Positions 17,854 to 29,200 of a stretch of 64,000 nucleotides of DNA are shown in pieces. Each line of letters starts with the position of its first letter. Within the stretch, counting starts at the first letter, position 1. Where the stretch lies: NCBI RefSeq assembly GCF_963678185.1, contig NZ_OY782757.1:2321501-2385500 (forward strand). The letters run 5' to 3'. The translations under genes and the position numbers were made by a program. Below the pieces are notes generated by a model, which was not told the origin of the DNA, did no database searches, and saw only the letters and a program-made list of their open reading frames with translations. This stretch comes from an uncultured Tolumonas sp. (GTDB taxonomy: Bacteria; Pseudomonadota; Gammaproteobacteria; Enterobacterales; Aeromonadaceae).

Positions 17854-18699
17854 ATGAACAAACAAGCAACACCGACTCTGACTGGCGAATGCCTGGCTGA
17901 GTTTATAGGAACCGGTTTACTAATTTTTTTCGGCGTCGGTTGTGTCGCCGCACTGATACTGGCCGGCGCTAATTTCGGGCAATGGGAAATCTCGCTGACA
18001 TGGGGATTGGGTGTCTCGATTGCTATTTTTGTAACTGGCGGGATCTCTGGTGCACATCTGAACCCGGCGGTGACGCTGGCGCTCATGGTGTGGAAAGGCT
18101 TTGAGAAACGCAAAGTATTACCGTTTATGCTGGCCCAACTGGCTGGCGCCTTCTGTGCAGCCGCACTGGTGTATTTCCTCTATAGCAATCTATTTACGCA
18201 ATGGGAGAGCACTCACCATGTGATACGCGGTTCGCTGGAAAGTTTAGGCACTGCCGGCATCTTTTCGACCTATCCGCATGCCCTGCTGAATAACTATCAG
18301 GCCTTGACCGTTGAGCTGGTGATCACCGCCGTGCTGATGATGAGCATTCTGGCGTTAACCGATGAACAAAATGGCGCACCAAAAGGATTTGCCGCGGCGC
18401 TGCTGATTGGCATTTTGATTGCCGTGATCGGCGCATCACTCGGCCCACTCACTGGTTTTGCCATGAATCCAGCCCGCGATCTGGGCCCTAAATTGTTCGC
18501 TTTTTTCGCCGGTTGGGGTGATATCGCACTGACGGGTGGCCGTGATAATCCCTATTTCTGGGTGCCGATTGTGGGCCCGATCCTTGGTGCACAATTGGGT
18601 GCCGCCATCTATCTCAAATTACTCGCACCTTGCCTGCCCGCCAACCGGGCACTGAAAACCCAATCCGCCGATACAGTGAAGACTGCAGCTCAGATCTGA
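17854..18699 (+). CDS. glpF: Glycerol uptake facilitator GlpF
   Basis: Aquaglyceroporin channel of the inner membrane that lets glycerol diffuse in. The 281-residue chain has six hydrophobic helices and both pore-forming NPA boxes (Asn70 in HLNPAVT and Asn205 in MNPARD; the Arg and Asp after the second box are typical of glycerol channels). Start 17854 follows AAGGGCAGC. The glpK start is 25 bases after its stop, so the two form an operon in which incoming glycerol is trapped by phosphorylation. Confidence 0.96.
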   Translation: MNKQATPTLTGECLAEFIGTGLLIFFGVGCVAALILAGANFGQWEISLTWGLGVSIAIFVTGGISGAHLNPAVTLALMVWKGFEKRKVLPFMLAQLAGAFCAAALVYFLYSNLFTQWESTHHVIRGSLESLGTAGIFSTYPHALLNNYQALTVELVITAVLMMSILALTDEQNGAPKGFAAALLIGILIAVIGASLGPLTGFAMNPARDLGPKLFAFFAGWGDIALTGGRDNPYFWVPIVGPILGAQLGAAIYLKLLAPCLPANRALKTQSADTVKTAAQI

Positions 18700-18712
18700 G
18701 TGCACACAATGA

Positions 18713-20218
<1,506 letters not shown>

Positions 20219-20310
20219 GTCACTATCGCGCAGGTCAGCGTAAGTTGACCTGCTCAATCCGGCGATAATTTGTGCATTTTTCATTTATTGATCACATTTT
20301 CGTCACACTA

Positions 20311-20369
20311 ACGCTCGATATTGTTCTATATTTTCGATAACGAACATTAATATGTTTTTATTCGAGCAA
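20311..20369 (+). promoter_or_regulatory. Three phased GlpR operators in the glpD promoter
   Basis: The 18-mer at 20330-20347 (ATTTTCGATAACGAACAT) matches the GlpR consensus at 17 of 18 positions. Flanking degenerate sites at 20311-20328 and 20352-20369 keep strong half-sites (CTCGATA and ATGTTT...TCGAGCA). Spacing of 19-22 bases puts them on about the same helix face, as expected for cooperative GlpR tetramers. Confidence 0.82.
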
Positions 20370-20387
20370 AAAGCTGGAGCACATTTT

Positions 20388-21929
20388 ATGATGAACACCA
20401 TTCCGCATTACGATTTGGTTGTCATTGGTGGCGGGATCAATGGCACCGGCATTGCCGCCGATGCCGCTGGTCGCGGGCTTACTGTGGCACTGTTCGAAGC
20501 GGACGATCTGGCCAGTGCCACGTCTTCGGCTTCGAGCAAATTGATCCACGGTGGTTTGCGTTATCTGGAACATTACGAATTCCGGCTGGTCAAAGAAGCA
20601 CTGGCGGAACGAGAAACCTTGCTGCGCATGGCACCGCATATTGCCCATCCGATGCGTTTTCGCCTGCCGCATCGCCCGCACCTGCGCCCGGCGTGGATGA
20701 TCCGTGCCGGTTTGTTCCTGTATGACCATCTGGCGAAACGCGTGACGCTGCCCGCCTGCAGCAGTATCAAATTTTCACCGAACGATGGTGTACAGCCGCA
20801 TCTGGTCAAGGGCTTCGAATATTCGGATGCCTGGGTCGATGACGCTCGTTTAGTGGTGTTGAATGCCATGCAAGCGCGCAACCATGGCGCACGCGTAGAC
20901 ACCCGCACCGCCTGTATTAAAGCGGTGCGCGAAAAAGAACATTGGCAGCTGACGCTGCAAGATCAGCTGAATGGCAACACTTTTAACATCACGGCGAATG
21001 CCCTAGTGAATGCCACCGGCCCGTGGGTAAAACGGTTGTTTGATGAAACCATGACGCTGAAATCACCGCGGAATATCCGCTTAGTAAAAGGCAGTCACAT
21101 CATCGTGCCGCGCATTCATGAGCGTGAAGAGGCTTATATTCTGCAAAATGAAGATAAACGCATTGTGTTTGTCATTCCGTATCAGCAGCATTTTTCCCTG
21201 ATTGGCACCACCGATCTGGAATACACCGGTGATCTGCGTGCAGTGCAAATTAATGCTGAAGAAGTGCAGTATCTGTGTGATGTGGTGAATAAACATTTCA
21301 CGCATCAAATCGCACCTGCGGATGTGGTGTGGAGTTATTCCGGCGTACGCCCATTGTGTGATGATGAATCCAGCTCACCGCAAGCGGTTACCCGCGATTA
21401 CACGCTGGAGCTGGCCGATGAACAGGGCAAAGCGCCGCTGTTATCGGTGTTTGGTGGCAAACTCACCACCTATCGCAAACTGGCACAGGCCGCTTGTCAT
21501 AAACTGGCCCCCTATTTCCCACAAGCACGGGAAGATTGGACTGCCAGCAGCAAACTGCCCGGTGCTGAGTTTGAAGGCAACGTGCTGCATTTAACCCAGC
21601 GTTATCGCAAACAAGCGCATTGGCTGAATGCCGCCACCGCCCGTCGGATCGCCAGTTGTTACGGCAGCCTCGCCGCCAGTTGGTTACCGGCTGAATTAAC
21701 GGTCAGTTTTGGTAATGAATTATGTGTCGAAGAAGTCGATTATCTGATCGATCAGGAATGGGCCTGCACCGCAGAAGATATTTTGTGGCGCCGCACTAAG
21801 CTCGGCTTAACACTAGACGATGAAGCAAAAGCACAGCTCAAAGCCTATGTGGCACAACGCATGGCAGCGCGGTTAGCTAAATCAGAAATCAAGCAAGTGT
21901 CTGAGTTGGCGGAAACATCAGCCGCTTGA
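20388..21929 (+). CDS. glpD: Aerobic glycerol-3-phosphate dehydrogenase
   Basis: Membrane-associated flavoprotein that oxidises glycerol-3-phosphate to dihydroxyacetone phosphate and passes electrons to quinone. The 513 residues open with the FAD-binding VVIGGGINGTGIAADAAGRG, then SSASSKLIHGGLRYLEHYEF and LPHRPHLRPAWMIR, all characteristic of GlpD. The substrate-site Arg lies in YSGVRPLCDDE and the DAO C-terminal domain follows. Start 20388 (with a second ATG at 20391) follows GGAGC; the ATG at 20352 lies within the operator cluster. It lies 169 bases after glpK, with its own promoter. Confidence 0.96.
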   Translation: MMNTIPHYDLVVIGGGINGTGIAADAAGRGLTVALFEADDLASATSSASSKLIHGGLRYLEHYEFRLVKEALAERETLLRMAPHIAHPMRFRLPHRPHLRPAWMIRAGLFLYDHLAKRVTLPACSSIKFSPNDGVQPHLVKGFEYSDAWVDDARLVVLNAMQARNHGARVDTRTACIKAVREKEHWQLTLQDQLNGNTFNITANALVNATGPWVKRLFDETMTLKSPRNIRLVKGSHIIVPRIHEREEAYILQNEDKRIVFVIPYQQHFSLIGTTDLEYTGDLRAVQINAEEVQYLCDVVNKHFTHQIAPADVVWSYSGVRPLCDDESSSPQAVTRDYTLELADEQGKAPLLSVFGGKLTTYRKLAQAACHKLAPYFPQAREDWTASSKLPGAEFEGNVLHLTQRYRKQAHWLNAATARRIASCYGSLAASWLPAELTVSFGNELCVEEVDYLIDQEWACTAEDILWRRTKLGLTLDDEAKAQLKAYVAQRMAARLAKSEIKQVSELAETSAA

Positions 21930-21947
21930 GTGTTGAAACTTCGGTCA

Positions 21948-22037
21948 AAGGAACCACTCTGCCGACACGCCGTAAACCCATCCGTGGGGGCTCCGCCGCG
22001 CCATCCTTGGCGCGGAGGGTCGTCAAAATGGTTCCTT
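21948..22037. repeat. Palindromic extragenic hairpin element between glpD and glpR
   Basis: Outer arms AAGGAACCA (21948-21956) and TGGTTCCTT (22029-22037) enclose a G+C-rich hairpin with stem CTCCGcCGCGCCA / TGGCGCGGAG, in a 90-base unit. It has the look of a dispersed intergenic repeat (I recall similar GCCATCC-type elements in other gammaproteobacteria, not checked). It may also stop transcription from both convergent genes. Confidence 0.7.
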
Positions 22038-22078
22038 CGTCCTCGCTTTTGGTATCAAGATCCACTATCTCATGCGGA

Positions 22079-22840
22079 TTAACAGATACAACACTCCACC
22101 TGCCCTTGCTGCATGATCCGCACAATCTCTTCCGGTGGTTGCTGGTCGGTAAACAGCACATCGACCTGACTGATATTGCCTAAATTCACCATCGCATTGC
22201 GGCCAAATTTGGTGTGATCGGTCGCCAGAAACACCTGTCGCGAGTGCTGAATAATCGACTGCGCCACCCGCACTTCCTGATAATCGAAATCGAGCAGCGC
22301 GCCGGTCATATCAATGCCAGAGATACCGATGATGCCGTAATCCATGCGGAACTGACCGATAAAATCACGCGTCGCCTCGCCGATAATCCCACCATCACGA
22401 TTACGAATTTCGCCACCCGCGATGATGACCTTAAAGTCATCTTTTTCCGTCAGTGTCATCGCCACGTTGAGGTTATTGGTGACCACCCGCAGATCTTTAT
22501 GCTTGAGCAGTGCGCGGGCAATTGCCTCAGTGGTGGTGCCGATATCGATAAACAACGAGGCGCCATCGGGAATGCGCGCCGCCACTTGCGCGGCAATGCG
22601 CTCTTTTTCCGTCAATTGCATCACTTTACGGGTGCTGTAGGCGGTGTTGCTGGTGCTGGAGTTCGGCAGTGCAGCCCCGCCATGATGCCGGATAATTTTC
22701 TCTTGTTCCGCTAGTTCGTTCAGATCGCGGCGGATCGTCTGCGGGCTGACATCAAACTGCGCCACCATCTCTTCGGTGGAAACAAAACCGTGCTGATTCA
22801 GCAGGTTCAGAATTTTCTGATGTCGTTGACTCTGCTTCAT
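22079..22840 (-). CDS. glpR: Glycerol-3-phosphate regulon repressor GlpR
   Basis: DeoR-family repressor released from DNA by glycerol-3-phosphate. The 253-residue chain starts MKQSQRHQKIL, then the winged helix (VSTEEMVAQFDVSPQTIRRDLNEL, split at residue 20-44) and RHHGGAALP. The effector-binding domain has FIDIGTTTEAIA, NNLNVA and the loop GGEIRNRDGGIIGEA. These match E. coli GlpR closely. Start 22840 has AGGGAGTG upstream; the extra 15 codons at 22885 are unlikely. Convergent with glpD across a hairpin element. Its targets are the operators before glpF and glpD. Confidence 0.95.
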   Translation of the reverse strand: MKQSQRHQKILNLLNQHGFVSTEEMVAQFDVSPQTIRRDLNELAEQEKIIRHHGGAALPNSSTSNTAYSTRKVMQLTEKERIAAQVAARIPDGASLFIDIGTTTEAIARALLKHKDLRVVTNNLNVAMTLTEKDDFKVIIAGGEIRNRDGGIIGEATRDFIGQFRMDYGIIGISGIDMTGALLDFDYQEVRVAQSIIQHSRQVFLATDHTKFGRNAMVNLGNISQVDVLFTDQQPPEEIVRIMQQGQVECCIC

Positions 22841-23183
22841 GTTCACTCCCTGAGCGCAACAATCAGCGATTGCTGCGAATATCACCGTAAACGAAAAAAT
22901 CCTCTTCGCATGTTAGCGGTATTTTTCGCTGGCGAAAATAAAATCACGTTCCCCGCTGCGCAGTTTGCAATGCCGCGCGCCTTCCCTTAAGCTACGCACC
23001 GTTTGATGCGTTGTTTGCACGTTTTCACCTTCCATTTCGCCATTTGACGTTTGCTCAGATGCTGCGGCCTGAAACCGGTACAAATTTCCCCGACATTCGT
23101 TGCTACTTTGGTGCGATGTCCTGCGTCCGACACCCATTTCGCCTGTCCGGCGGTCTTGTTATTGGTTTAATTCAGGATTAGTC
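22841..23183. promoter_or_regulatory. Divergent intergenic region of glpR and dbpA
   Basis: Around 343 bases with no convincing gene. At 22921-22940 the palindrome ATTTTTCGCTGGCGAAAATA has the TTCG / CGAA core and spacing of a GlpR site and lies about 80 bases upstream of glpR, suggesting autoregulation. The rest has nothing that I can name; the frame 22913-23137 (minus) is not supported by a ribosome site. Confidence 0.45.
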
Positions 23184-24593
23184 ATGTCTGATACAAATTC
23201 GGCTGCAACTGCGGCATCGTCTGCTTTTGCGCAATTAAAACTGCAACCTGCGTTGCTGGAAAACCTCACCGCGCTGGGTTACAGCGAAATGACCCCGATT
23301 CAGGCGCAAAGTCTGCCAGCGGTGTTACAAGGTAAAGATGTGCTGGCGCAAGCCAAAACCGGCAGTGGTAAAACAGCAGCCTTTGCGCTCGGTTTACTGC
23401 AAGCACTGGATGTCAAATCACTGAACGTACAAGGTTTGGTGCTGTGCCCCACTCGCGAGTTGGCCGATCAGGTGGCCGGTGAAATCCGCCGTCTGGCGCG
23501 TCTTATTCCTAACGTAAAAGTATTAACGCTGTGTGGTGGTATGCCGATTGGCCCACAATTCAGCTCGCTGGAGCAAGGTGCCCATATCGTGGTTGGCACC
23601 CCAGGCCGCGTGCAAAAACACTTAGATAAAGAGAGCTTAAGCCTGTCGGCCCTGAAAACGTGGGTATTGGATGAAGCCGACCGAATGCTCGACATGGGTT
23701 TTGCCGATGCCATGCGCGAAATTGCGAAAGTCTGCCCGCGTCAACGTCAGACCCTGCTGTTCTCGGCTACTTACCCGGAAGACATTCAACGCCTGAGTGC
23801 GGAGTTCCAGCGCGAGCCATTAAGCGTGCGCGTGGAATCAACCCACAGTGCCGTGCAGATCGAACAGCGTTTCTTTGAGCTGCCAAATCAAGAAGCCAAA
23901 TTCCCCGCGCTGCTGAAACTGTTGCAACATTATCAGCCACGTTCCACGGTGATCTTCTGCAACATGAAACACCAGACCCAGCAGGTGGCTGATGCGTTAT
24001 CAGCCCAAGGTTACAGTGCACTGGCGCTGAACGGCGATCTGGAACAGCGCGAACGCGACCAAGTGGTGGTGCGTTTTTCTAACCAAAGCTGCGCCATTCT
24101 AGTGGCGACCGACGTGGCCGCGCGTGGCTTGGACATTAAAGAGTTACAGGCCGTGGTGAACTACGACCTAACACCCGACCCAGAAATTCACGTGCATCGT
24201 ATCGGCCGTACCGGTCGTGCGGGGCAAACCGGTCTGGCGTTGACGTTGACCACCGCATCACAAGCCAATCGTGTGGTGCTGATCGAAGATTATCAGCAAA
24301 GCCGCGCCGTCTGGGGCAACCTCGATGAACTGAAGAAAAACCCGGACAACATGAAACCCGAGATGGTCACGCTGTGCCTCGACGGTGGCCGCAAAAGCAA
24401 AGTGCGCCCCGGCGATATTCTCGGTGCACTGACCAAAGAAGCCGGCTTTAACGGCCAGCAGATCGGCAAAATCAATATTGCAGAATTACATGCCTATGTC
24501 GCGGTGCATCACAGCATTGCCAACAAGGTCTACGGTTATTTACAGGACGGCAAAATTAAAGGCCGCAAAGTGAGAGTACGCAAGCTGGTGTAA
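23184..24593 (+). CDS. dbpA: ATP-dependent RNA helicase DbpA
   Basis: DEAD-box protein that acts in assembly of the large ribosomal subunit, activated by hairpin 92 of 23S rRNA. In 469 residues the Q motif (TPIQAQSLP), Walker A AKTGSGKT (Lys63), DEAD box (Asp163 region), SAT (LLFSATYPED) and [11 protein letters not shown] occur in order. The C-terminal about 75 residues (KSKVRPGDILGALT, YGYLQDGKIKGRKVRVRKL) form the DbpA RNA-binding domain that gives specificity. Start 23184 follows AGGA; upstream codons to 23100 are less likely. Next to rhlE, in the same direction. Confidence 0.95.
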   Translation: MSDTNSAATAASSAFAQLKLQPALLENLTALGYSEMTPIQAQSLPAVLQGKDVLAQAKTGSGKTAAFALGLLQALDVKSLNVQGLVLCPTRELADQVAGEIRRLARLIPNVKVLTLCGGMPIGPQFSSLEQGAHIVVGTPGRVQKHLDKESLSLSALKTWVLDEADRMLDMGFADAMREIAKVCPRQRQTLLFSATYPEDIQRLSAEFQREPLSVRVESTHSAVQIEQRFFELPNQEAKFPALLKLLQHYQPRSTVIFCNMKHQTQQVADALSAQGYSALALNGDLEQRERDQVVVRFSNQSCAILVATDVAARGLDIKELQAVVNYDLTPDPEIHVHRIGRTGRAGQTGLALTLTTASQANRVVLIEDYQQSRAVWGNLDELKKNPDNMKPEMVTLCLDGGRKSKVRPGDILGALTKEAGFNGQQIGKINIAELHAYVAVHHSIANKVYGYLQDGKIKGRKVRVRKLV

Positions 24594-24681
24594 GGCCTTA
24601 TTACCGACGACTTGCATCTTCTAAAAGCGATACGCACAGCGTTGCTGCTTTCACATTTTATAAAACAGGAATCACCATTTA

Positions 24682-26148
24682 ATGTCATTTACTGAACTGG
24701 GCTTAAGCGAACTCATACTGCGTGCCGTGAAAGAAAAAGGCTACGACACTCCATCCCCGATCCAACAGCAGGCGATCCCTGCCGTGATGGCCGGTAAAGA
24801 TGTGATGGCGGCGGCACAAACCGGCACCGGTAAAACAGCCGGCTTTACCCTGCCGCTGTTGCACCGTCTGTCACGCGGTAATCTGGCTCGCTCGAATGCC
24901 GTTCGTGCACTGGTGCTGACGCCAACGCGTGAGCTGGCAGCACAAGTTGCTGAAAGCGTCACCACCTATGGGAAATACCTGCCGCTGAAATCAGTGGTGG
25001 TGTTCGGTGGCGTGAATATTAATCCGCAGATGCTGGCGATGCGCAAAGGCGCGGACGTGCTGGTGGCAACGCCAGGTCGTCTGCTGGATCTGGTCAGCCA
25101 GAACGCCCTGCATTTCCGCCAACTGGAAGTGCTGATTTTAGATGAAGCCGACCGCATGCTGGACATGGGTTTTATCCGCGATATCCGTAAAATCATCAAC
25201 ATGCTGCCAAAAGATCGTCAGACGCTGATGTTCTCTGCGACCTTCTCCGATGAGATCCGCACACTGGCGAGTGGCTTGCTGAATGAGCCAGTACAAATTG
25301 ATGTGGCACCGCGCAACACCACCGCGGAAACCATCAAACAAACCATCTGCCCGGTCGATAAAGGCCGCAAACCGGCGCTGTTGTGTCATTTAATCAAACA
25401 CAACAACTGGCAGCAGGTATTGGTGTTTATGCGCACCAAACATGGCGCCAATAAACTGGTCACCCAGCTGGAAACCGCTGGCATTCAGGCCGCCGCTATC
25501 CACGGTAACAAGAGCCAGGGCGCGCGCACCCGTGCGTTATCCGGCTTTAAAGATGGCTCTGTGCGTGTGCTGGTCGCCACCGATATTGCCGCACGCGGCA
25601 TCGACATCGCGCAACTGCCGCAAGTGGTGAACTACGAACTGCCAAATATCGCCGAAGATTACGTGCACCGTATCGGTCGTACCGGTCGTGCCGGTATGGA
25701 AGGTCATGCGATTTCTCTGGTCAGTGCTGATGAACAGCCATTGCTGGTTGATGTGGAAAAACTGATCCAACAAATTCTGCCGCGTGAAGAATTTGATGGC
25801 TTCAAGCCACAAAATCCGGTCGCGATGACCACCACAGCACAACTGACGCGCCCAGTGAAAAAACCGAAAAAACCGAAGATGGAAAGTTTCGGTGACAACG
25901 AACCTCGTCCACCGCGTACGCCTCGTACAGCACAAGGTGAACAACGCAAAGCCAACAACCCTCACATGGGCCAGCCACGCGCGCATCAAGCCCGCCAGTC
26001 GGAAGGCGCGGCAAAACCGGCATCGCCAACTCGCTCTGGCACTCAGCGCGCCGGTCAGCCAGCACGTTCGCCACATGCACCTGCTGGTCGCCCACAAGGT
26101 AACCGTTCAGCTGCAGGCGGACAACGCAGCAGCAAACCGCAACACTAA
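24682..26148 (+). CDS. rhlE: ATP-dependent RNA helicase RhlE
   Basis: DEAD-box helicase implicated in ribosome assembly and RNA turnover. Starts [16 protein letters not shown] as RhlE does; Walker A AQTGTGKT (Lys51), [33 protein letters not shown] and [11 protein letters not shown] follow. A long basic, Pro/Gln/Arg-rich tail from about residue 385 to 488 likely binds RNA without a fixed fold. It lies 88 bases after dbpA; the A+T-rich gap may hold its own promoter. Length 488, slightly above E. coli RhlE (454), owing to the tail. Confidence 0.94.
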   Translation: MSFTELGLSELILRAVKEKGYDTPSPIQQQAIPAVMAGKDVMAAAQTGTGKTAGFTLPLLHRLSRGNLARSNAVRALVLTPTRELAAQVAESVTTYGKYLPLKSVVVFGGVNINPQMLAMRKGADVLVATPGRLLDLVSQNALHFRQLEVLILDEADRMLDMGFIRDIRKIINMLPKDRQTLMFSATFSDEIRTLASGLLNEPVQIDVAPRNTTAETIKQTICPVDKGRKPALLCHLIKHNNWQQVLVFMRTKHGANKLVTQLETAGIQAAAIHGNKSQGARTRALSGFKDGSVRVLVATDIAARGIDIAQLPQVVNYELPNIAEDYVHRIGRTGRAGMEGHAISLVSADEQPLLVDVEKLIQQILPREEFDGFKPQNPVAMTTTAQLTRPVKKPKKPKMESFGDNEPRPPRTPRTAQGEQRKANNPHMGQPRAHQARQSEGAAKPASPTRSGTQRAGQPARSPHAPAGRPQGNRSAAGGQRSSKPQH

Positions 26149-26160
26149 GTTATACCTGAA

Positions 26161-26189
26161 TTGCGGAGCCATTCTCATTGGCTCCGCAA
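26161..26189 (+). terminator. Strong hairpin after rhlE
   Basis: Stem TTGCGGAGCCA / TGGCTCCGCAA with a short loop, 12 bases after the rhlE stop. A T-run is lacking, so it may stop RNA decay rather than, or in addition to, transcription. Confidence 0.65.
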
Positions 26190-26295
26190 TCGTCATCTCA
26201 CAATTCTGCACTCCAGCTACAACCTCGCCGGCCATACCATCTACACTCTTCTTATCTATCGTTAACATGCATCTGAGCCACAAGATAAGCTGCTG

Positions 26296-29200
26296 ATGAC
26301 AAGTCATATGAAAGACAAACATGCCCCCACATTGATCTGGTTAATCATCACTCTTTTAGCGGTGGGGTTAGGTGTTGGCTTGCAAAAACATCTGCTGGAA
26401 CAACAACAGCACGAAGCACAGGCTAAGCAGGTACACCAGATCGTGCTGGATATTCAATCCATCAGCAGCCGCAGCCCGGTGATGGGGGCTTGTGTGTTGA
26501 TGGGGCTGGTTTCCGATAGTATCAAACAGCGGCTTGATGGTCTGATCCCAGCCGATGACCCGCGACTGCAGCAGGAATTTGTCAGTGTCTTGCAGCAATA
26601 TCATGCCGATATTGCGGTGGTTGAAGATAACACCGGTCTGGTGGTCGGTTACTTTAATAACAATCCCGCGTACAGCTCACTGGGCGTCAACGTCAGTTAT
26701 CGGCCTTACTGGCAACGAGCCATCAAAGGAGTTCCAAACGTTTATCCCGCCATTGGTGTCGCCGATGAACTGCGCGGGTTATACATCGCCGCACCGGTGC
26801 ACCGCACCATGTCGAATCAATCGCCCGTGAACGGGGTGTATACCGTGCGTGTCAGCGCGGCATTACTGGATGAAACACTTAAAACACAAACCAGCCCCGC
26901 GCTACTGGTATCACCAGATGGTGTGGTATTTGCGTCTAATCGACCGAAGTGGATCTTAAAGATGGCCGCCCCGATCACCGAGCCACAACGTCAGCGCTTA
27001 ATAGCCGAAAAACAATTTAAAAATCTGTTCCGTGACCATGTTCCAGCCTCACTGCCTTTTACCCTGAATAAAGAAAGTATCGCTTTTGAGGGCAAACAAT
27101 ATGCTATCAGCAGCGCTGCGCTAGATTGGCCGGACCAGCAGGGCTCCTGGCAAGTCGTGTTATTACAGGATATGTCAGGCTGGTTGCCACTGTGGCAGGC
27201 GGCCCTGTTAGCCGCACTGATTATTGTCGCCATGTCGATCTTACGCTGGGTCTGGTTATTACAGCGGCAGATGGAAGCCGAAACCGTAGCCGCAGCAGAA
27301 ACACAACAAGCAATTCAGCAACGCGCCCGCCAACATCTGCAAGACCTTTCCGATGCTCTGCCGCTGGCGATTTTTCAGTTCCGTAGTGGCGACGATGAAG
27401 AGCACAGTCGTTATACCTATGCCAGCGCAAAAACCCGTGAAGTATTAGGGCTGAACCCCTATGAATTACTGACAGATGTACGGGCGCTGGAACGTATTTT
27501 ATTGCCGGAAGAATGTAGTTCGGTGGTTGCCGCCATTACCCAAGCCTTTCAGGAGCACCGCGATTTTGATCTGGAACACCGGATTTATCGCCATGGCGAG
27601 ATCCGTTGGGTACGGGTCAAAGCACTCTGCAACCGGCAGGAAGAGCATGACTGGATCTGGAACGGTTACTGGATGGACATCACCGCCCGCCATCAGCAGA
27701 CCGAGCAATTACGTCAGGCCAAAGAAGCCGCCGAATCGGCCACCCGTACCAAATCGATGTTTCTCGCCAACATGAGCCATGAAATCCGCACGCCGATGAA
27801 TGCGGTGATCGGGCTGGCGTATCTGGCGCTGAAAACCGAACTTTCCGCCAAACAGCGCGACTATCTGAATAAAATTCATCAGGCCGGCACGTCGTTACTG
27901 GGCATCATCAATGACATTCTCGATGTCTCCAAAATCGAAGCCAATCAGCTGAAACTGGAACATATCGCCTTTAATCTCGACGATGTATTAGCCAATCTGT
28001 CGGTCATGTCATCACAACGGGCGAATGAAAAAGGGCTGGAGCTGCTGTTTGATATCGCGCCGGATATTCCACGCAGTCTGCTGGGTGACCCGTTACGGCT
28101 GGGCCAGATCTTAATCAATCTGGTCAGTAACGCGGTGAAATTTACCGAACAGGGTTATGTGCATTTGCAGGTGCGCCAGCAAGCGCGAGCTGACGACCAG
28201 CTGACGCTGCAATTTACTATCCGCGATACCGGTATTGGCATGACGCCGGAACAAACCAGCCGCCTGTTTCAAGCCTTTACGCAAGCCGATGGTTCAACCA
28301 CCCGCCGCTTTGGTGGCACCGGCCTGGGCCTGACCATTGCCCGCCATTTAGTCGAGCAAATGGGTGGCACCATCCAGGTAAAAAGTGAACCTGATGTCGG
28401 CAGTGAATTTTCGTTTGCCATCCAACTGACCGCCAATCAGATCATGAACGAAAAACGCCGGCTGATCCCCGGTGCAATCACCGGACTGCGAGTGTTGGTG
28501 GTCGATGACAATGAGGTAGCCTGCGATATTTTGCTCGCCGCATTACAGCAATTACCGCTGCATGCCGAAGCGGTGACCAGTGCTAACCAAGCGTGGTTAC
28601 GCTTGCAGCAAGCCAATCAGGAAGGTACGCCATTTCATTTGCTGATGACCGATTGGCAGATGCCGGAAATGAATGGCATTGTGCTGGCACAACACGCGCG
28701 GGAATTACCCATACCACCCCGCATGGTGCTGGTCACGGCGTTTAGTTATGACGACATTCAGCAGGAAGCCAAAGCCGTTGGTTTTGAAGGTTTCCTGACC
28801 AAACCGATCAGCCAGTCGCAGGTGGTTGATGGTCTGATGCGGCTGTTTGCGCCACCGCAAGGTGAAACCATCGCGGTATTCGAGCATCTGCTCTTACCGC
28901 AATTCCGGCAAGCCAATGTGCTGCTGGCGGAAGATAACCCGATCAATCAGCAAATTGCCGTCGAAATGATGATCGCCAGCGGTATCCACACCGACGTAGC
29001 AGCCAATGGTCATGAAGCGATGTCGTTACTGTTTTCTCATGAGCCAACGCATTACGATCTGGTGTTTATGGATCTGCAGATGCCGGGCTTAGATGGCCAT
29101 GAAGCCACGCTAGCGATCCGCGCCGATGCCCGTTTTCAACAACTCCCGATCATCGCCATGACTGCACACGCACTGCAGGATGAACGCGAACGTTGTCTGG

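Noticed and set aside
20281-20310. CRP site before glpD
   Set aside because: The two TCACA copies are direct repeats, not the inverted TGTGA-N6-TCACA arrangement.
22295-22715. Open frames antisense to glpR
   Set aside because: The opposite strand is a full-length GlpR with intact motifs; the antisense frames have no support.
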